A stretch of 64,000 bases of DNA from Halobacillus litoralis. Lineage in GTDB: Bacteria; Bacillota; Bacilli; Bacillales; Halobacillaceae. Shown here piece by piece: positions 15,646-23,668 of the stretch. The stretch's first letter is position 1. Each line of letters begins with the position of its first letter. The position numbers and the translations under genes are program-made. The notes under the pieces were generated by a model that was not told where the DNA came from, did not search any database, and worked only from the letters and a program-made list of their open reading frames with translations. Location: positions 2,474,001 through 2,538,000 of the forward strand of contig NZ_CP129016.1 of the NCBI RefSeq assembly GCF_020524085.2, read 5' to 3'.

Positions 15646-16063
15646 GTGGCGAGGGGCGGCAGCTGTCTGTATGAATGATAAGAACGAACTTTTGATGGTC
15701 CTTCAGGGTAAGCCGGAAGAAAAGAAAACCTGGACCGTGCCTTCTGGAGGGATTTTTGAAGGGGAAAGTTTGGAACAATGCTGTGAGAGGGAGACGTTTG
15801 AAGAAACAGGTTATCTCATCCGTGTGGGTGAAAGGCTGCAAACGAAGAGAGGAAGGATCGGGAAGACGGATATCCGTGTCGATTACTTTTTCTGCTGGGT
15901 CACTGGTGCAGCTATGCAGATTCATGACCCTGATCATTTGATCCATGAGATTCGTTGGGTTTCAAAAGAAGAGCTGACCAAATTGCAACTTTCTTTTCCT
16001 GAAGACCAGCCTTTTTTAAATCAGATGCTGATAAAACAGAAGGAAGGAGTGGATCGTACATGA
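15638..16063 (+). CDS. NUDIX hydrolase
   Basis: The Nudix box spans GGIFEGESLEQCCERETFEE plus TGY, with all key residues of G-x5-E-x7-RE-x2-EE-x-G present. N-terminus WRGAAAVCMNDKNELLMVLQ. The size, 141 aa, is typical. It overlaps the GNAT stop by eight bases and the next gene by four (ATGA). The pairing of two NUDIX proteins with a GNAT and dehydrogenases suggests a housecleaning operon. Confidence 0.85.
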   Translation: MDKWRGAAAVCMNDKNELLMVLQGKPEEKKTWTVPSGGIFEGESLEQCCERETFEETGYLIRVGERLQTKRGRIGKTDIRVDYFFCWVTGAAMQIHDPDHLIHEIRWVSKEELTKLQLSFPEDQPFLNQMLIKQKEGVDRT

Positions 16064-17064
16064 AGCTGCTTGTCATTGGCGGGACGAAATTTCTTGGAAG
16101 GCACATCGTTGAATCAGCTTTGAACAAGGGTCATGAGGTGACGTTATTTCATAGAGGGAAGACCAATCCGGGCTTATTTGAGGAGGTGACCAACATTTTC
16201 GGGGACAGGGAAAAACGAGAGGACCTGGAAAAGCTGGGAGATCAGAAATGGGATGCGGTCATAGATACGTGCGGGTATAAACCTTCCACCGTATCGAAGA
16301 GTCTGGATGTCCTTGCCGCCTGCACGGAGAAGTACGTGTTCATCTCCACGATATCTGTCTACCCGGATTTGACCAGTGTTCATAATTTGGAAGAAACCGT
16401 AGAACCGATAACTTTGACTGAGGAAGAACTGGAACGAGCGGAACAAACAGAAGAGTTTGAGCCAGCCTTATATGGACCTTTGAAAGCTCATTGTGAGCAG
16501 GAAGTCCAAAAACGGATCAAAGATAGAGGAATCATCATCCGTCCGGGATTGATTGTAGGACCTCATGATCCGACTGATCGTTTTACATACTGGCCTTCAA
16601 GAATTGCGGAGGGAGGGGAAGTGCTCGCTCCCGGCAGGAAGGATCAACAGATTCAGTTCATTGATGTAAGAGATTTAGCGGATTGGATTGTCCACCTGTC
16701 TGCTACTGAACACACAGGTGTCTTCAATGCCAACGGTCCTGAATCCAAGCTGACGATGCAAAATTTACTGGATACATGTGCCTCGACGTTTAATGAAGAG
16801 GTGTCTTTGACATGGATACCTGCACAGTTTTTGACAGATGAAGGCCTACAGCCGTGGAAAGATCTTCCGGTTTGGATTCCGACAGAAAAAGATTTCAGTC
16901 AGGATGTGTCGAAAGCGATTCAGTGTGGGCTGAAATTCCGTCCGTTAAAAGAGACAATTTTGGACACGTACCACTGGGATAAGCAAAGAGTGGATGGTGT
17001 TAGAGATGCAGGATTGACAAAGGATCAAGAAGCTTCCGTTTTGAAAAAGTGGCATAGACAATGA
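16060..17064 (+). CDS. NAD-dependent epimerase/dehydratase family protein (extended SDR-like)
   Basis: Rossmann motif GGTKFLGRHIVE at residues 7-18; LFHRG follows the second strand as in NADP-preferring, isoflavone-reductase-like epimerases. The catalytic Tyr region is atypical: VFISTISVYPD, then ALYGPLKAHCE with the YxxxK. IIRPGLIVGPHDPTDRFTYW closes the substrate domain. Length 334 aa. It shares ATGA with the NUDIX gene upstream. Substrate unknown, possibly a nucleotide sugar or a small ketone. Confidence 0.8.
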   Translation: MKLLVIGGTKFLGRHIVESALNKGHEVTLFHRGKTNPGLFEEVTNIFGDREKREDLEKLGDQKWDAVIDTCGYKPSTVSKSLDVLAACTEKYVFISTISVYPDLTSVHNLEETVEPITLTEEELERAEQTEEFEPALYGPLKAHCEQEVQKRIKDRGIIIRPGLIVGPHDPTDRFTYWPSRIAEGGEVLAPGRKDQQIQFIDVRDLADWIVHLSATEHTGVFNANGPESKLTMQNLLDTCASTFNEEVSLTWIPAQFLTDEGLQPWKDLPVWIPTEKDFSQDVSKAIQCGLKFRPLKETILDTYHWDKQRVDGVRDAGLTKDQEASVLKKWHRQ

Positions 17065-17159
17065 GTCCGTCCATGGGCTATCAGGGAATCAAATCGCAGC
17101 AAGGTTTCATTGGGGAGCAAAAGTAAGGAACCAATGAGCAAAACATTTAGGAGGACTGT

Positions 17160-17993
17160 ATGGAACGTTATTTTATAAAAGTCCGAGATAAAAAAGTCCG
17201 TGTTACCGAATGGGGAGAAAAGAGTCATCCTGTCATTTTCTGTTTACATGGACTAGGGTCGACGAGTCTCAGCTTTATCGAGATTGCGGAGGCCTTGCAA
17301 AAAGAATACCATGTCATCTCTATAGATACCCCTGGACATGGGCAGACAGATCCTTTTGACACAGTGGAAGAGTATGAAATGAAAGCAATGGTTCGCTGGT
17401 TGAAGGACGTACACTATGAGTTGAACCTTGAAGAATTCTATTTTCTTTCTCATTCATGGGGAAGTTTCATCGCTTTATTTTATGTTGATGCCTATCCAAA
17501 CGATGTGTTGGGAAGCATCCTTCTGGACGGTGGATATCAGACGAAGCGTTTGGGGAATCAAACCGTCGAAGAGGAAGTGGTTTTTTATGAAGAAGACTTT
17601 GAAGAATCGATGGAAAGTTGGGAAACGTTCTTAGATGGAGCCGTCTTCGCACCGGGTGCCCGACGTTCAGATTCATTGGAGCTCGCTGCAGAGGACCTCG
17701 CTTTGAAAAAAGACGGAAGGTTTTATTGGCATGCCAGAGGCCGAACTGCGGCGTCGATGGTACGAGCGATGCACAAAGATGAAACCGCAGACCTTTATTA
17801 CCGACTGCCTTCGGATCTGCTTTTATTACGATCCACTCAACAAGAGAGTATGGAGGTGCAAAGGAAGAAAACCGCTTCTATTTTTGAAAAAGAAACAGGG
17901 GCCGAGGTCGTGGAGGTGCCGGGAGCTTCTCATATGCTGCACTGGGATCGTCCCGAACTGGTCGTTCAATATATCAGAAATCAATGGAGTTGA
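17160..17993 (+). CDS. Alpha/beta hydrolase
   Basis: Classical fold: VIFCLHGLGSTSLSF forms the oxyanion loop, FFLSHSWGSFIALFY contains the nucleophile serine (S-x-S-W-G-S variant of G-x-S-x-G), and GASHMLHWDRPE supplies the catalytic His. 277 aa. The first G of the elbow is replaced by Ser (SHSWGS), seen in some esterase/haloperoxidase-like members. It is 95 bases after the epimerase gene with its own AGGAGG; no terminator lies between, so it is probably in the same transcript. Confidence 0.8.
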   Translation: MERYFIKVRDKKVRVTEWGEKSHPVIFCLHGLGSTSLSFIEIAEALQKEYHVISIDTPGHGQTDPFDTVEEYEMKAMVRWLKDVHYELNLEEFYFLSHSWGSFIALFYVDAYPNDVLGSILLDGGYQTKRLGNQTVEEEVVFYEEDFEESMESWETFLDGAVFAPGARRSDSLELAAEDLALKKDGRFYWHARGRTAASMVRAMHKDETADLYYRLPSDLLLLRSTQQESMEVQRKKTASIFEKETGAEVVEVPGASHMLHWDRPELVVQYIRNQWS

Positions 17994-18001
17994 AACGCCT
18001 C

Positions 18002-18781
18002 ATGAAAAATTTAAAAGGGAAAGTAGCCATTGTCACGGGTGTGAGTCGTGAGAATGGGATTGGAACAAGTACGTGCTATAGACTCGCTGAAGCAGGAGCG
18101 GATATTTTCTTTACACATTATCGTCCTTATGATGAAACAGATGGAGAAGGAGTAGAAGAGCATTGGCCGGAAACGCTTGCGAAACAGCTGGATGACCGAG
18201 GGGTGCGAGTCGCTCACATGGAATCAGATTTGAGGGATGAAGACCTGCCGCAGAAATTGCTAGAAAAGGTCGTAAAAGAAATCGGCGTGCCCTCGATTCT
18301 CGTCCATAATGCTACATACAGTGTGAACTCGAACTACAAGGATTTGACTTCAGGCCTGCTGGATCATCACTATGAAATCAATAATAAAGGGCCGATTCTG
18401 CTGACACAGGCCTTTGCCAAGCTGTATGAAAAAACGTTCCAATCAGATGAAGAAGGAAGCATCGTCTTTTTAGTATCCGGAGGTCCCGACCCGGATAATC
18501 TTGCTTATATAGCTACAAAGGGTGCTTTGAAGGCAATCACCCCGCCTTTAGCAACAGGACTTGCGCCCATCGGAATCAATGTGAATGCCGTCGATCCTGG
18601 ACCGACGGATACCGGCTGGATGGATCAGGAAACGAAAGAAGGCCTTTTGCCCTTATTCCCTAAAGGGCGCCTTGGAACAGCGGATGATGCGGCGAAGCTG
18701 ATTCGATTCCTAGTGAGCCCGGATGCTTCGTGGGTCACAGGGCAGGTCATCCACTCGGACGGTGGATTTTTAGGTCGATAA
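18002..18781 (+). CDS. Short-chain dehydrogenase/reductase (SDR)
   Basis: A 259-residue classical SDR: cofactor loop VTGVSRENGIG (TGxxxGxG), SILVHNATYS (NNAG equivalent), catalytic Tyr-Lys in NLAYIATKGALKAIT and the closing DPGPTDTGWM. The usual active-site Ser is within FLVSGGPDPD. The C-terminus VTGQVIHSDGGF is typical. The family often forms 3-oxoacyl or sugar reductases; the substrate here is open. ATG 18002 aligns with the family start; an ATG 18 bases upstream overlaps the hydrolase stop and is an alternative that would be translationally coupled. Confidence 0.85.
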   Translation: MKNLKGKVAIVTGVSRENGIGTSTCYRLAEAGADIFFTHYRPYDETDGEGVEEHWPETLAKQLDDRGVRVAHMESDLRDEDLPQKLLEKVVKEIGVPSILVHNATYSVNSNYKDLTSGLLDHHYEINNKGPILLTQAFAKLYEKTFQSDEEGSIVFLVSGGPDPDNLAYIATKGALKAITPPLATGLAPIGINVNAVDPGPTDTGWMDQETKEGLLPLFPKGRLGTADDAAKLIRFLVSPDASWVTGQVIHSDGGFLGR

Positions 18782-18801
18782 TAAAAAAGGAGGACGATCC
18801 G

Positions 18802-19155
18802 GTGAAAAGCCCGATTCAAAACGAAGTAGGAGCCATTTTTGTCCCAGTCAAGGACATTGAGAAAGCACGCGACTGGTACTGTGATTTGCTTGGAGTGCCA
18901 GCGGAAGAGGACTTTCCAGGCGGTCACCTTTACGTATTACCTATGAAACATGCAGGAGTTGTGCTGGATAGCAAGATCTATTCAGAAGAAGCGGTTTTTG
19001 CCACGCCAGCCTTTCATTTCAACACCGATGATATCGAGGCTGCATACACGTACATGGATGAAAAAGGAATCGATGTGGTTTCTGATATCCAATTCGGCCA
19101 TTTTTTCAATTTCAAGGATCCAGATGGCAATCTATTGATGATTTGTAAATGCTAG
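18802..19155 (+). CDS. VOC family (glyoxalase/bleomycin resistance-like) protein
   Basis: A 117-residue single VOC module: GAIFVPVKDIEKARDWYCDLLG, then FHFNTDDIEAAYTYMDEKGI and FFNFKDPDGNLLMICKC. GTG 18802 is chosen because AAAGGAGG lies ten bases upstream. VOC proteins bind a metal through His/Glu and act as dioxygenases, isomerases or antibiotic-binding proteins. It resembles the protein encoded at 36.7 kb on the other strand. It is the seventh enzyme of the compact operon. Confidence 0.8.
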   Translation: MKSPIQNEVGAIFVPVKDIEKARDWYCDLLGVPAEEDFPGGHLYVLPMKHAGVVLDSKIYSEEAVFATPAFHFNTDDIEAAYTYMDEKGIDVVSDIQFGHFFNFKDPDGNLLMICKC

Positions 19156-19165
19156 GAGGAGAACA

Positions 19166-19879
19166 ATGATTTTACATACAGAGGTGGCAGGAGACGGTGA
19201 ACCTCTCGTCTTCCTGCACACCGGCTTACAAACGGGAAAAACGGATTTTGATAAGCAACGGGAGTATTTCTCCTCGAAATACCAGGTGATTTCACCTGAT
19301 TTACGTGGGCATGGGGAATCGCCGTCTGATGATTTGGAGGACTATTTCAACAAGGCAGCCGACGATTTGGCAGAAACGTTTCGTTCATTAGAAATCAATC
19401 ATGCTCATATCACGGGGTGTTCATTCGGAGCACTTGTAGCGATCTTTCTAGCAAAAAGACACCCTGAATTTGTGTGGACTTTGACGATTTCAGGGGTGAC
19501 TCCACTCAAGCCGGACAATTGGAAATCTATGAATGAAGAAGAGTCAAAGTTCCGCCTGAACCTATTAAAAGACGAAGAGACATGTGCCTATTTCGATTCG
19601 CTTCACGGAAATGGGTGGCAAAGGTTTATTCATATGGGACAGGACGACGAATGGTACCCGTTTGAAGCGATCCGTTCCATTCAGTCACTGAACATGCCCA
19701 TCCTTTATGTGATCGGGGAAGGACTGGAGCATGAGGTTAACGGCTTGATGGATTACAAAGAACAATCGGATTCTGTTCATACAGCCGTTCTACCCTATGC
19801 TTCTCACTTGGTCCATTCAGAACAACCCGATTTATACAATAAGACGTTGGAAGTGTTCCTTTCCAATTGGGAATCCTAG
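19166..19879 (+). CDS. Alpha/beta hydrolase
   Basis: 237 aa. LVFLHTGLQTGKTDF forms the oxyanion-loop region, VISPDLRGHGESP is a strong family marker, ITGCSFGALVAIFLA carries the nucleophile Ser (G-C-S-F-G), and PYASHLVHSEQPD the His. It differs from the hydrolase at 17.2 kb and may act on another ester or lactone. AGGAGGAGAAC precedes ATG 19166, ten bases after the VOC stop. A terminator follows, closing the operon. Confidence 0.85.
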   Translation: MILHTEVAGDGEPLVFLHTGLQTGKTDFDKQREYFSSKYQVISPDLRGHGESPSDDLEDYFNKAADDLAETFRSLEINHAHITGCSFGALVAIFLAKRHPEFVWTLTISGVTPLKPDNWKSMNEEESKFRLNLLKDEETCAYFDSLHGNGWQRFIHMGQDDEWYPFEAIRSIQSLNMPILYVIGEGLEHEVNGLMDYKEQSDSVHTAVLPYASHLVHSEQPDLYNKTLEVFLSNWES

Positions 19880-19903
19880 TAACGTTTCCGGCATAGAATG
19901 AAG

Positions 19904-19932
19904 AAAAACCGAACGTCCCCGTTCGGTTTTTA
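19904..19932 (+). terminator. Rho-independent terminator ending the 14.5-19.9 kb operon
   Basis: AAAACCGAAC and GTTCGGTTTT are perfect arms around GTCCCC, followed by TT. Because the next gene is convergent, it may work in both directions. Confidence 0.85.
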
Positions 19933-19940
19933 AAGACTTA

Positions 19941-20132
19941 TTATGCGAGTCTTCTGATATTAATGGTACTAATATCTGTCATATGAGTGGACTGGTCACT
20001 GTCATCAACCCACAAAAGGAAATCGTTGTTAAGGTTGAGTACTTCATCAGCAGTAGTGAACTGGATGAAGACGCCTGTCCCGATCGACCTTCCAGCCGAA
20101 AACACTTCAATGCGGTCTCCTGTACGAAGCAT
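19941..20132 (-). CDS. Small uncharacterised protein (63 aa)
   Basis: The product starts MLRTGDRIEVFSAGRSIGTG and continues with short beta-type segments (FLLWVDDSDQSTHMTDISTI), like a small beta-barrel. No family is firmly recognised; it recalls short DUF2642-like spore proteins but this is weak. On the minus strand AGGAGGTGAGAG is followed by ATG at 20132; an in-frame GTG three codons earlier overlaps that site and is less likely. Confidence 0.5.
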   Translation of the reverse strand: MLRTGDRIEVFSAGRSIGTGVFIQFTTADEVLNLNNDFLLWVDDSDQSTHMTDISTINIRRLA

Positions 20133-20250
20133 ATCTCTCACCTCCTAACATAGAGGGATAATCTATTCTATGAAAATGGGAAAAGGAAAGCTTGGACTCG
20201 TATGTACTTTTATATGTTTGGCTCTATTAAAGTTCGTTGTTGATGGTTAT

Positions 20251-20308
20251 TATCTCGAAACTAAGTCTTCGATGAACCGGCAGGATTGTAGAAGACTTGA
20301 TTTCGAGA
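20251..20308. repeat. 60-base hairpin element, copy 1
   Basis: TATCTCGAAACTAAGTCTTC (20251-20270) and an imperfect complementary arm (20291-20308) enclose a 20-base loop. An almost identical element with perfect 20-base arms lies at 63685-63744. Here its right arm abuts the long palindromic repeat. Confidence 0.65.
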
Positions 20309-20470
20309 CTTTTGTTGAGTGTATCGGGTCTGCGGGGAATAACTCGCTTTCCACGGGAGCGCGTTGTGCCTCCTCAGGCTGAAGCCTTGCGGGGTCTCAC
20401 CTAGCACTCTTTTCCCGCAGGAGTCTCGCCATTCCCCTCCGCCCCTATGCTGTAAGAGAGTCTCGAAACT
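20301..20470 (+). repeat. Long palindromic repeat, copy A
   Basis: Outer arms TTTCGAGACT (20301-20310) and AGTCTCGAAA (20459-20468). Inside lie GCGGGGAAT...CTCGCTTTCC on the left, a core with GCCTCCTC and GCGGGGTCTCA, and TCCCGCAGGAGTCTCGCCAT on the right. It can fold into an imperfect cruciform of about 170 bp. Sequences of this style are, to my memory, scattered through Bacillaceae intergenic regions. Confidence 0.75.
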
Positions 20471-20589
20471 CCTTCTTAAATATTTATAGGATTTGTAATT
20501 AAGAGTGAGGATATAACGAGCCTTCGTAGTGTGAAACCTTGATATAGAGCACTTTATGCCTGCTTCGAAGTGAGACTCATCTTGGTATA

Positions 20590-20764
20590 GGGATTCGTTT
20601 CTCTCCTGCATGGAATGGGGTGATTGGGAAGCTGCGAGACTCCCGTGGGAGAAGGAGATAGGCGAGATCCCGCAGGACGTAGTCCGAGGAAGCTCGGCAC
20701 TCTCCCACAGGAAAGCGAGTGGCTTCCCAATCACCCCTGGATCCCTATATGGCAAACGAATCCC
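20590..20764 (-). repeat. Long palindromic repeat, copy B (inverted relative to copy A)
   Basis: Outer arms GGGATTCGTTT (20590-20600) and AAACGAATCCC (20754-20764) are perfect. The core carries GAGACTCCCGTGGGAGAA, GATCCCGCAGGACG, CCGAGGAAGCTC and GGAAAGCGAG, the reverse complement of the conserved motifs in copy A. Confidence 0.75.
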
Positions 20765-20927
20765 GGTTATTTCAAAACTGATTCTTCAAGAATAGGGAGC
20801 GTTAGTTGAATAAGTTAATACAAAAAAAGAAATTTAATAAATTTTGGAGGTTCCTCTTCTTTTGCTAATATGATCATTACTAAAGTTTAACAGAGCCATA
20901 TGTATAATAGGGAAGGAGGGCGTATGG

Positions 20928-21722
20928 ATGAAGAGGTTTGCTGTGATGACAGATGTCCATGGAAATATCTATGCCTTACAAGCTGTGCTTCGTGATATCA
21001 AAGAACAGAATGTAGATTTCACGGTGTGTACGGGAGACCTGATAGGGATCGGTCCTTTTTCCAATCAAGTGTGCGAATGGTTATATTCCTTAAAGGACAC
21101 AGAAATTGTGACTGGAAATCATGATGAAGCGGTTCTTGCCCTTATGAATGGTGAGCCTTATCCTGAAAGTAGGATCAATGTGAAAGAGCATCATCAGTGG
21201 ATTGCCGATCGATTGTATAAGAGATACGCAAGATGGTTGGAAAGACTACCACGGCAGATTGTTACAGAGATCGAAGCACGTACATTTCAGTTCACACACT
21301 ATCCTATGGACACAAAAGCAAGTAACCTGCCTATAAATGAAGATCCATTCGACCAAATCGGTCCACCGAATGGAGTAAACTTTTCACGATTGGTTGAATT
21401 AGAAGCGGAGACTGTCCTATGCTTCGGTCATGACCATGATGACCACCATTTTTCCATGAACGAGAGGGTATTTTTTAATCCAGGTGCTTTGGGTTGTAAC
21501 AACGTACCTTATGCACGCTATGGAATCATAGAAGTAGACAATGGAAATGTCCGGTTCATCAAGCGTCAAGTGCCTTATCCAATGGCTACATACTTAGAAC
21601 ACTTAAATCGGATCGACTTCCCGCGCAAGGAAGTGATTCTGAAGATTTTTCAAAAAAATAGGAGGACCCATCATGACACCACCGAAACACATTGTATCAG
21701 CAGCGACTATTATAACGAATGA
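20928..21722 (+). CDS. Calcineurin-like metallophosphoesterase (YfcE/MJ0936-type)
   Basis: Metal-ligand motifs appear in order: MTDVHGN (D-x-H) near residue 8, TGDLIGIGP (GD) near 37, VTGNHDE (GNHD) near 63, a His in FTHYP near 125, and CFGHDHDDH (GHxH) near 166. This family hydrolyses phosphomonoesters or cyclic nucleotides with Mn2+ or Fe. ATG 20928 has GGAAGGAGGG upstream. Length 264 aa. The C-terminal 40 residues overlap the start of the following NUDIX gene by 50 bases. Confidence 0.85.
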   Translation: MKRFAVMTDVHGNIYALQAVLRDIKEQNVDFTVCTGDLIGIGPFSNQVCEWLYSLKDTEIVTGNHDEAVLALMNGEPYPESRINVKEHHQWIADRLYKRYARWLERLPRQIVTEIEARTFQFTHYPMDTKASNLPINEDPFDQIGPPNGVNFSRLVELEAETVLCFGHDHDDHHFSMNERVFFNPGALGCNNVPYARYGIIEVDNGNVRFIKRQVPYPMATYLEHLNRIDFPRKEVILKIFQKNRRTHHDTTETHCISSDYYNE

Positions 21723-22080
21723 AGAAAAGGAAGTACTCCTAATTAAAGGACCGAAGCGGGGCTGGGAGATGCCTGGAGGTCAAGTGGAGGAAGGCGAATC
21801 ATTGAAAGCGGCCGCGATCAGAGAAACGAAAGAAGAGTGCGGGTTGGAAGTTGAAGTCACTAGGTTTTGCGGTGTGTTTCAAAACGTCGATCGTTCTATT
21901 TGCAACACGCTGTTCTTAGGAAAAGCGGTTGGAGGAACATTGAGGACGACAGATGAAGCGTTGGAAGTCGGTTTCTTTCCATTGGAGAAAGCGCGTGAAA
22001 TGGTAACATGGGGCAACTTCTGGGAGAGAATCGAGCTCTGTTTAGATGAAAGCCGTCAGCCATTTTTAGTGGACTTCTGA
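21673..22080 (+). CDS. NUDIX hydrolase
   Basis: 135 aa. Nudix box GGQVEEGESLKAAAIRETKE followed by ECGLEV, complete. HIVSAATIITNEEKEVLLIKG is the usual first strand pair. ATG 21673 has AGGAGG at 21660-21665, inside the 3-prime end of the metallophosphoesterase gene, a 50-base overlap that suggests translational coupling of two phosphate-ester/diphosphate-cleaving enzymes. Confidence 0.85.
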   Translation: MTPPKHIVSAATIITNEEKEVLLIKGPKRGWEMPGGQVEEGESLKAAAIRETKEECGLEVEVTRFCGVFQNVDRSICNTLFLGKAVGGTLRTTDEALEVGFFPLEKAREMVTWGNFWERIELCLDESRQPFLVDF

Positions 22081-22094
22081 TTTTCTTACTTATA

Positions 22095-22128
22095 AAAAAG
22101 GAACTTCCGCGAAGGAAGTTCCTTTTCT
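22095..22128 (+). terminator. Rho-independent terminator (bidirectional)
   Basis: AAAAGGAACTTCC and GGAAGTTCCTTTT flank a short loop, between convergent genes. Confidence 0.85.
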
Positions 22129-22130
22129 AT

Positions 22131-22808
22131 TTATTCCACCCATTTCACGACATCGTCGAGAGAACGGCGTGACTTTTCAGGCTGCTCCTGTGCACGGTAA
22201 CCGAATGCACACATGACGGAAATGCGGAAGCTTCCGTCCTCGAGAAGGCCTTCGTTTTCCAGGAGTTCATTCATTTTGGTCATATTGAAACCTTCAATCG
22301 GGCAGGAGTCGATGCCGATTTCAGCTGCAGCTGTCATCATGTTGGATAGAGCAATATACGTTTGCTTTCCAGCCCAGTCATAAAGAGGGCGATCGCCTTC
22401 TAGAAGGTCGAAATCTTCTTTTTGAAACTCTTCGATCCGGCTCAAGTATTTTTCCAGAAAATCATCGGGCAACTGTTTAACGTTCTTGAAGTGATCTTGC
22501 AAGTATTCGGAATCGTACTGGGTATCTTTCCTCGTCCTTGCTAGGAAAATGACGAAGTGACTGGCATCTGGAAGTTTCCCATACGCTCCCCAGGCCGTTT
22601 CTTTGATTTTTTGTCTCAGTTCAGGATTCTGAACGACGACAAAACGCCAAGGTTCAAAACCGAACGAGCTTGGAGATAACCGGCCGACTTCCAGGATGAA
22701 TTTGAAATCATCTTCTGGAATAGTTTGATCCGGGTCAAATTGCTTGGTCGCATGCCTGAACTTGGCCGCGTCTAGAATTTCCTGCTTTTTCGTTTCTTTG
22801 TCACTCAT
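22131..22808 (-). CDS. yfkO: NAD(P)H-dependent nitroreductase, YfkO type
   Basis: A 225-residue FMN-dependent nitroreductase. FRHATKQFDPDQTIPEDDF, RLSPSSFGFEPWRFVVVQNP, DWAGKQTYIALSNMMTAAAE and GIDSCPIEGFN closely follow YfkO of Bacillus subtilis as I recall it. These enzymes reduce nitroaromatics, quinones or chromate. The start is the ATG at 22808 (MSDKETKK) after GGAGGGAAAG; an upstream in-frame ATG has no ribosome binding site. It lies downstream of the YczE-like gene on the same strand, with a 73-base gap, and may share its transcript. Confidence 0.85.
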   Translation of the reverse strand: MSDKETKKQEILDAAKFRHATKQFDPDQTIPEDDFKFILEVGRLSPSSFGFEPWRFVVVQNPELRQKIKETAWGAYGKLPDASHFVIFLARTRKDTQYDSEYLQDHFKNVKQLPDDFLEKYLSRIEEFQKEDFDLLEGDRPLYDWAGKQTYIALSNMMTAAAEIGIDSCPIEGFNMTKMNELLENEGLLEDGSFRISVMCAFGYRAQEQPEKSRRSLDDVVKWVE

Positions 22809-22881
22809 CTTTCTTTCCCTCCTTGTTTCGTTTACAAAAGTAATATACCACGGAGGAGAAGGTAGATTCATGACTTTTGCT

Positions 22882-23521
22882 TTAGACGGCTTCCTGGTAT
22901 GCAGTTTCTCCTCCAGGGTGCAAGCGATAATAGATCGGATACGCTCTCGTGTAGAAATATTGAATTACGGGCCCGAGAAAGAGCATCGGTGCAAGGGTGC
23001 CCAATCCGACCGGCCCACCAATGGCCAAGGCAAGGCTTGTCATAATCACCGCCACCAAAGTTTGACCTGTCTGAAGACTCAACTGAAACCTGGAACTTAC
23101 CGCCAAGGAACAGCTGATCGACTGGAGCTCTCGGGAATTGAGGCAGGATATAGATGGCAACTCCCAATCCGATGAATCCGACTCCCGCAAACAGCGTCAC
23201 GACTTGCAAAGCGAATGGGGCGGTGGACAAGTTGACCGGAGCAAATACAAATTCCAACCAAAAGTCCAAAATCAAACTTTCCAGAAACACAGGAACGACC
23301 GCCCTCGATTCAGGCAGGGAATTCATCAATTTGGCATTGATGAAGATGATGATCAGTTGAAAAGCTCCGTACCAAAACCCGACGGTATAACCGAAGTGAT
23401 CGGATACCCCGATGAAAAACGAGGTCCAGAAACCAGCACCGAGCGTAGCGTTGATGAGTAGCGCGACTCCAAAGAAATTGATGAACATTCCGACAAGGTA
23501 AACCGTGGCACGATAAAGCAT
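22882..23521 (-). CDS. YczE/YyaS/YitT family membrane protein, interrupted by one frameshift
   Basis: Frame one gives MLYRATVYLVGMFINFFGVAL through FPRAPVDQLFL, and a second frame continues AVSSRFQLSLQTGQTLVAV through GGPVGLGTLAPMLFLGPV to the end. Joined, they make a 212-residue five-membrane-segment protein of normal family length. The break lies at CCAAGG (23103-23108); on the minus strand CCTTGG stands where CCTGG would restore the frame. The family is of unknown function. AAAGGAGG precedes ATG 23521. The lesion is more likely a sequence error than gene decay (see findings). Confidence 0.7.
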
Positions 23522-23541
23522 GACAAATGCCTCCTTTCCAT

Positions 23542-23588
23542 AAAAAAAAGTGATCACGAGTAGAGAATTTCTCTAAATCGTGATCACA
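23542..23588 (-). terminator. Rho-independent terminator for the ABC-F gene (minus strand)
   Basis: GTGATCACGA (23550-23559) and TCGTGATCAC (23578-23587) form the stem; on the minus strand it is followed by eight T (plus-strand A run 23542-23549). Confidence 0.85.
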
Positions 23589-23668
23589 TTTTATTAGCGA
23601 TTGTTTTATAGGTCAATCTAAAAATTTTGGAAAGAAAACCGAGTCCCGGCATGGAGGAATTTCGACTT

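Larger units (their letters stand above)
20133..20927. other. Repeat-filled intergenic region of about 800 bases
   Basis: No convincing gene. The short open frames here run through palindromic repeats and are not supported. It holds one 60-base hairpin element, two long palindromic repeat copies in opposite orientation, and AT-rich DNA before the next gene with a TATAAT at 20903-20908. Confidence 0.6.

Noticed and set aside
20170..20809. Open reading frames through the 20.2-20.8 kb repeats
   Set aside because: They have no good ribosome binding sites, run through palindromic repeats on both strands, and similar frames recur at 28.0-28.4 kb for the same reason.
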